Assembly (NCBI RefSeq): GCF_001676025.1
Contig: NZ_LZFW01000018.1
Span: forward strand, 3,279 to 44,185
Length of the DNA: 40,907 bases
Source of the DNA: Vibrio sp. UCD-FRSSP16_30
GTDB lineage: Bacteria > Pseudomonadota > Gammaproteobacteria > Enterobacterales > Vibrionaceae
Direction of reading: 5' to 3'
The position numbers were made by a program, and so were the translations under genes. Under the pieces are notes generated by a model. The model saw nothing but the letters and a program-made list of their open reading frames with translations, was not told the origin of the DNA and did no database searches. Every line of letters starts with the position of its first letter. Positions within the stretch are counted from its first letter, which is position 1. Below are positions 36,550 to 40,907 of the stretch, piece by piece.

Positions 36550-37452
36550 ATGTTGATTAAAAAAGAAAACCTTGAAGCGATCGAAAAGATGTCTGAGAAC
36601 CTAGAGATCGAAGGTCGCTCGCTATGGCAAGATGCTCGCGTGCGCTTTATGCGAAATAAAGCGGCAATGGTGAGCCTGATTATCCTAGTGCTCATTACAT
36701 TAGCGGTCATCTTCCTGCCAATGTTTGCGCAGTACGCTTACGATGATACCGATTGGTACGCAATGCATGCCGCGCCTTCAATGGAACACATCTTTGGCAC
36801 AGATAGCCTTGGACGTGATTTATACGTGCGTACCCTAGTGGGTGGACGTATCTCCCTCATGGTTGGTGTGCTAGGCGCTCTAGTAGCAGTACTGATTGGT
36901 ACGCTATATGGTGCGACATCGGGTTTCATCGGTGGTCGTACTGACCGCATTATGATGCGTATTTTAGAAATTTTATACGCTGTGCCATTCATGTTCCTAG
37001 TGATCGTACTGGTAACCTTCTTTGGCCGTAACATTGTCCTTATCTTTGTTGCTATCGGTGCAATTGCTTGGCTTGATATGGCGCGTATTGTACGTGGTCA
37101 GACATTGAGTTTGCGCAGTAAAGAGTTCATTGAAGCTGCCCACGTTTGTGGCGTAAGCAAATGGAAAATCATTACTCGCCACATTGTACCGAACGTTCTA
37201 GGTATCGTAGCCGTTTACTCAACGCTACTCGTACCAAGCATGATCTTAACTGAATCTTTCCTATCCTTCCTTGGTTTGGGCGTACAAGAGCCTATGACGA
37301 GCTGGGGAGCGCTACTGCAAGAAGGTGCGAACACAATGGAAGTTGCCATTTGGCAATTGATGTTCCCTGCCGCATTCATGGTAGTTACTCTGTTCTGCTT
37401 TAACTACGTTGGCGATGGCCTGCGTGACGCGCTTGATCCTAAAGACAGATAA
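36550..37452 (+). CDS. oppC: Oligopeptide ABC transporter permease OppC
   Basis: The partner permease, 300 residues, with a cytoplasmic N-terminus, a first helix (AAMVSLIILVLITLAVIFLPMF), the family motif GTDSLGRDLYVRTLVGGRISL and an EAA loop (EAAHVCGVSKWKIITRHIVPN). With OppB it forms the membrane channel of the peptide importer. The gene is 20 bp from oppD. Confidence 0.96.
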   Translation: MLIKKENLEAIEKMSENLEIEGRSLWQDARVRFMRNKAAMVSLIILVLITLAVIFLPMFAQYAYDDTDWYAMHAAPSMEHIFGTDSLGRDLYVRTLVGGRISLMVGVLGALVAVLIGTLYGATSGFIGGRTDRIMMRILEILYAVPFMFLVIVLVTFFGRNIVLIFVAIGAIAWLDMARIVRGQTLSLRSKEFIEAAHVCGVSKWKIITRHIVPNVLGIVAVYSTLLVPSMILTESFLSFLGLGVQEPMTSWGALLQEGANTMEVAIWQLMFPAAFMVVTLFCFNYVGDGLRDALDPKDR

Positions 37453-37472
37453 GAATAATAAGGAATAGGGTA

Positions 37473-38450
37473 ATGACGAATAAATTATTAGACGTAAAAG
37501 ACCTGAGAGTAGAGTTTACTACTCAAGACGGCATCGTGACTGCGGTAAACGATTTGAACTTCTCACTACAGCCGGGCGAAACGCTAGGCATCGTGGGCGA
37601 GTCAGGTTCAGGTAAGTCACAAACAGTATTTGCCATCATGGGCTTGCTAGCAAAAAACGGCATTATTTCAGGTAGTGCTAAGTTTGAAGGTCGTGAGATC
37701 TTAAATTTGCCAGAAAAAGAGCTAAACAAAGTTCGCGCTGAACAAATTGCGATGATCTTCCAAGACCCAATGACGTCACTTAACCCTTATATGAAGGTAA
37801 GTGACCAGTTGATGGAAGTGTTAATGCTGCACAAAGGCATGGGCCGCAAACAAGCATTCGAAGAATCAGTACGCATGCTTGAAGCGGTTAAGATCCCAGA
37901 AGCTCGTAAGCGTATTACCATGTATCCGCATGAGTTCTCAGGCGGTATGCGCCAGCGTGTGATGATTGCTATGGCCTTGCTATGCCGTCCTAAGCTGTTG
38001 ATTGCTGATGAGCCGACTACAGCACTGGACGTAACCGTTCAAGCGCAGATTATGGATCTTCTTAACGAGCTTAAATCTGAATTTGATACATCAATCATCA
38101 TGATCACTCATGATCTTGGTGTAGTAGCAGGATCATGTGACAAAGTGCTGGTTATGTACGCAGGTCGCACCATGGAATATGGTTCAGTGGATGATATTTT
38201 CTATCAGCCGAGCCACCCATATGCAGAAGGCTTGTTAAAAGCCATTCCTCGCTTGGATACTGAGGGAGACGTACTACCGACTATCCCAGGTAATCCACCG
38301 AACTTGTTAAAACTGCCACCAGGTTGTCCATATCAAGAGCGTTGTCATCGCGTGACCGATCGCTGTATGAGCGAAGCACCGATTTTGACGCCGTTTGGTA
38401 CTGACCGCCAACGCGCCTGTTTTTCTGATCACGAGGCTTGGAAACGATGA
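37473..38450 (+). CDS. oppD: Oligopeptide ABC transporter ATP-binding protein OppD
   Basis: A 325-residue ATPase with Walker A GESGSGKS, signature FSGGMRQRV and Walker B LLIADEPTTALD. The C-terminal oligopeptide-transporter domain holds Cys residues (GCPYQERCHRVTDRCMSE) typical of OppD/F, probably iron-sulfur or structural. It powers peptide uptake together with OppF. Its stop overlaps the oppF start by ATGA. Confidence 0.97.
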   Translation: MTNKLLDVKDLRVEFTTQDGIVTAVNDLNFSLQPGETLGIVGESGSGKSQTVFAIMGLLAKNGIISGSAKFEGREILNLPEKELNKVRAEQIAMIFQDPMTSLNPYMKVSDQLMEVLMLHKGMGRKQAFEESVRMLEAVKIPEARKRITMYPHEFSGGMRQRVMIAMALLCRPKLLIADEPTTALDVTVQAQIMDLLNELKSEFDTSIIMITHDLGVVAGSCDKVLVMYAGRTMEYGSVDDIFYQPSHPYAEGLLKAIPRLDTEGDVLPTIPGNPPNLLKLPPGCPYQERCHRVTDRCMSEAPILTPFGTDRQRACFSDHEAWKR

Positions 38451-39448
38451 GCACACCTTTGATGAATGATAAAAATGTCATGCTGGATGTGAAAGGGCTA
38501 AAAGTTCACTTCCAGATTGCCTCTAAGTCCGCTTGGCCTTGGAGCAAACCGATCCCACTTAAAGCTGTTGATGGCGTAGACGTTCGTTTATACGAAGGTG
38601 AAACGCTGGGCGTAGTAGGAGAGTCTGGTTGTGGTAAATCAACGTTTGCTCGCGCAATTGTTGGGCTTGTTGAAGCAACCGAAGGTGAAGTAGTTTGGCT
38701 AGGACAAGACCTAACCAAAATGAAAGATGTTCAGCGCCGCGAAACGCGCAAAGACATCCAAATGATCTTCCAAGACCCTTTAGCTTCCCTTAACCCGCGT
38801 ATGACCGTGGGTGACATCATTGCAGAACCTCTACAGACGTTTTACCCAAGACTGAGTAAAGAAGAAGTAAAACAAGAAGTTAAAATGATGATGGATAAGG
38901 TAGGCTTGCTACCGAACGTTATCAACCGTTACCCACATGAATTCTCTGGTGGTCAGTGTCAGCGTATCGGTATTGCGCGCGCTCTGATTTTAAAACCTAA
39001 GATGATCATCTGTGATGAGCCAGTATCAGCCCTTGATGTGTCGATTCAAGCTCAGGTAGTCAACCTTCTTAAAGAGCTGCAAAAAGAATTTGGTCTGAGC
39101 CTTGTGTTCATTGCCCACGACCTTTCTGTAGTTAAGCACATTTCTGATCGCGTATTGGTGATGTACTTAGGGAATGCGGTTGAACTTGGTGAATCTAAGC
39201 AACTTTTTGCTGCGCCAAAACACCCGTACACCAGAGCGTTAATGTCGGCAGTGCCGATCCCTGATCCTAGATTAGAGCGCAACAAGAAAATTGAAATGCT
39301 AGAAGGTGACTTACCATCACCAATGAACCCACCATCAGGCTGTGTCTTTAGAACACGTTGCCCAGTTGCAACTGATGAGTGCGCTAAGAAAAAACCTGTA
39401 CTAGAAGGTAGCGACGAACACGCAGTATCGTGTTTTCATTCCTACTAG
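38447..39448 (+). CDS. oppF: Oligopeptide ABC transporter ATP-binding protein OppF
   Basis: The second ATPase of the importer, 333 residues, with Walker A GESGCGKS, signature FSGGQCQRI and Walker B MIICDEPVSALDVS, plus the C-terminal cysteine-containing domain (GCVFRTRCPVATDECAKK). The start ATG at 38447 overlaps the oppD stop; an upstream TTG at 38438 lies within oppD and is unlikely. It is last in the operon and followed by a strong terminator. Confidence 0.97.
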   Translation: MSTPLMNDKNVMLDVKGLKVHFQIASKSAWPWSKPIPLKAVDGVDVRLYEGETLGVVGESGCGKSTFARAIVGLVEATEGEVVWLGQDLTKMKDVQRRETRKDIQMIFQDPLASLNPRMTVGDIIAEPLQTFYPRLSKEEVKQEVKMMMDKVGLLPNVINRYPHEFSGGQCQRIGIARALILKPKMIICDEPVSALDVSIQAQVVNLLKELQKEFGLSLVFIAHDLSVVKHISDRVLVMYLGNAVELGESKQLFAAPKHPYTRALMSAVPIPDPRLERNKKIEMLEGDLPSPMNPPSGCVFRTRCPVATDECAKKKPVLEGSDEHAVSCFHSY

Positions 39449-39472
39449 TGAGTTTTGGCCTGTGACAGGCTC

Positions 39473-39505
39473 GGGCGTGTTGTGAAAGCAACACGCCCTT
39501 TTTTT
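39473..39505 (+). terminator. Terminator of oppABCDF
   Basis: GGGCGTGTTG and CAACACGCCC form a perfect 10-bp stem with a 6-base loop followed by seven Ts, 25 bp after oppF. Confidence 0.93.
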
Positions 39506-39527
39506 GTGTCTAATAATTAAAAGTAAC

Positions 39528-40595
39528 TTACTTCACTTCTTTAACTAGCGGCAGTAGACGATAGCCATCCATTACTTTCTTACTTGGGATGTAATGACGC
39601 ATGGCAAGGTTAAATTTACCGGTGTCATTACCTTCGGTAGTGGTAATGTTGTTTGGTGCATCAGCGCCACAGCCAAAGCTTAGGGTTAACGTACCATCAG
39701 CGTTGTAATCTGCGGTATCGGTAGAGATGTTAGCGTGGTCATTGAACATAAAGCCTGCGCCGTTATAAACCGTCACTGAGGTGAACGCTAGGTTCTTAGG
39801 ATCTTCAAAGGTTGCTTGGTAACATTTAGAGTTATCCATGTTTTTTGAGATTTCGTAGATGTTATCTTTAAGCTGAGCGCCGCCCCAACCAACCGCCGAG
39901 CCTACTTCGTATTTGTTCTGAACAAATAGCTCATCTGACGCATCATCAGGGCTTGTGAACATGCCAGACAATGCATTAGAACCATCACTAGCAATAATAT
40001 CGAATATTTGGCCTTTTAATGCTTTCTCTGTGGCTTCAAACGCAGCGTGATCGTACGCCGGACCCTTGTAGACATAAGGGTTTGCCGATTTTGCATCAAC
40101 ACGAATCTTGTTGCGAATTTCCCACGCTTCTTCAACTGAGTAGCGAGCATCTAAACGTATAAGAACCTGAACGTGATCGCCAGTATGAGTATTTAACTCA
40201 TAAGTACCCGCACCATATTGCATTGCCTGAATACGATGATCTTCGGTGATGACTTCCATTGACATATACATGCCTTCTTTGATCTCAGGTAGCGTCACTG
40301 TCGCGCCTTTACTGACGTCTACGGTAGAAAATGAATAGTAAGTATCACGGTTCATACGAACCACTTCTTGCTCATCGGTAGGCGTCAAAAAACGTTTGTG
40401 ATTAAACTTATTTACACCTGCAATATCTTGTTGTTTTAGGAATTGGCGAGCAGTTTCAACGCTTGGATATTGTGCTTGTGAAACCGTTGCACCACCCTTA
40501 GCCCACATTTCATTTTCAGTTTTTGCGTCAGCAAAAGCGGCCATAGACATAAGAGAAGTAGAAGCGATACAAGTAGCAAGGATAAGCTTTTTCAT
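39528..40595 (-). CDS. Periplasmic DUF1254/DUF1214 domain protein
   Basis: A 355-residue protein with a signal peptide (MKKLILATCIASTSLMSMAAFADA, cut near AFA-DA). An N-terminal DUF1254-type region follows (MNRDTYYSFSTVDVSKGATVTLPEI...GMYMSMEVITEDHR), and the C-terminal part is DUF1214-like (DGTLTLSFGCGADAP...NLAMRHYIPSKKVMDGYRLLPLVKEV). The function of this family is not established. It stands alone, convergent with oppF. The IS21-type element begins 17 bp upstream of its ATG, so its original promoter was probably displaced; only the ribosome-binding site (AAAGG) remains in the short gap. Confidence 0.85.
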   Translation of the reverse strand: MKKLILATCIASTSLMSMAAFADAKTENEMWAKGGATVSQAQYPSVETARQFLKQQDIAGVNKFNHKRFLTPTDEQEVVRMNRDTYYSFSTVDVSKGATVTLPEIKEGMYMSMEVITEDHRIQAMQYGAGTYELNTHTGDHVQVLIRLDARYSVEEAWEIRNKIRVDAKSANPYVYKGPAYDHAAFEATEKALKGQIFDIIASDGSNALSGMFTSPDDASDELFVQNKYEVGSAVGWGGAQLKDNIYEISKNMDNSKCYQATFEDPKNLAFTSVTVYNGAGFMFNDHANISTDTADYNADGTLTLSFGCGADAPNNITTTEGNDTGKFNLAMRHYIPSKKVMDGYRLLPLVKEVK

Positions 40596-40611
40596 ATTTC
40601 GACCTTTTAAT

Positions 40612-40907
40612 TGCGTATTCCGGTGATTGCGATCAGCTGTTTCGGTTTATTCCGATCACCAGATCCTGCCGTTTTTCTCTCTTCTTATTTTTACTCTAAG
40701 TGATCGGATTGCGCCAGTTTTCTCATTGATTCACCTCCCAGTTCTATTCGATGACTATTGTGTACGAGCCGATCCATTAGCGCGTCTGCAACGGTAGCGT
40801 TACCGATCATGTTGTACCACTCCTTTACGGGTAATTGGCTGATGACGATTGTGCTGCTGTTTTGATAACGATCTTCAAGCACTTCTAGTAAGTGACCCGC
40901 ATGCTCT
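40612..40907 (-). mobile_element. IS21-family insertion sequence, one end, cut by the window edge
   Basis: An istB-like gene (40691 to the right edge) is followed by about 80 bp containing repeated TATTCCG and GATCA motifs: TGCGTATTCCGG at 40612, TTATTCCGATCACC further in. Several short terminal repeats are typical of IS21-family ends. The boundary at 40612 (starting TG) is inferred; the other end and istA lie beyond the window. Confidence 0.7.
40691..40907 (-). CDS. istB: IstB-like ATPase (IS21 helper protein), C-terminal part
   Basis: The minus strand is open from the right edge to a TAA at 40691. About 71 residues are visible: ...LLEVLEDRYQNSSTIVISQ, LPVKEWYNMIGNATVADAL and MDRLVHNSHRIELGGESMRK. 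These match the C-terminal part of IstB AAA+ proteins, including the sensor-like STIVISQLP and the arginine-finger region DRLVH. IstB assists the IstA transposase in target selection. The N-terminal Walker motifs are outside the window. Confidence 0.92.
   Translation of the reverse strand, partial: EHAGHLLEVLEDRYQNSSTIVISQLPVKEWYNMIGNATVADALMDRLVHNSHRIELGGESMRKLAQSDHLE

Overview
The window looks like part of the main chromosome of a Vibrio or very close relative (Vibrionaceae, Gammaproteobacteria). The basis is protein content and order: lapC-yejL/yejK, the six-gene rsxABCDGE operon followed by nth, the uvrB-luxO-luxU-yvcK-moaABCDE block and an oppABCDF operon. The luxO/luxU quorum-sensing relay is a Vibrionaceae hallmark. 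I cannot name the species from sequence alone.

Layout. 1-1000: the 5' part of a tyrosine-recombinase integrase gene runs off the left edge and abuts a tRNA-Ser(TGA), so a tRNA-integrated island probably lies to the left. 1257-2830: a hipBA-type toxin-antitoxin pair with two palindromic operators. 3174-7660: the lipopolysaccharide-control membrane protein LapC with YejL, divergent from the nucleoid protein YejK, then asd. 7702-13458: a voltage-gated-like K+ channel, a MarC-family membrane protein, adhE, and an SDR-fold protein that has lost its catalytic residues. 13779-17150: sodB, grxD, a Na+/H+ antiporter and rnt. 17291-24518: gloA, nth and the rsx electron-transport operon, all on the minus strand; RsxC carries a tandem-repeat tail. 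24801-24876: tRNA-Asn. 25377-30272: uvrB, luxO, luxU and the convergent yvcK. 30438-33373: a Moco-type riboswitch followed by moaABCDE. 33392-39505: CRP/FNR-like sites and oppABCDF. 39528-40907: a periplasmic DUF1254/DUF1214 protein, then one end of an IS21-family element whose istB runs off the right edge.

How the genes fit together. Several genes concern redox, metal and anaerobic physiology: rsx (ion-motive electron transport that in E. coli resets SoxR), nth, sodB, grxD, gloA, adhE and molybdopterin synthesis. FNR/CRP-like sites lie upstream of adhE and oppA, which suggests oxygen and carbon control. LuxOU is the phosphorelay output of quorum sensing, but the uvrB-luxO gap, where many vibrios carry qrr1, shows no recognisable Qrr sequence.

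Most of the window is ordinary conserved core. The accessory parts are the two ends (integrase/tRNA-Ser, hipBA, IS21). I did not find a convincing multi-gene system that is new. The best leads are the degenerate SDR beside adhE, the missing qrr1, the IS21 insertion just upstream of the DUF1254 gene, the RsxC repeat expansion and several unexplained inverted repeats in leaders.
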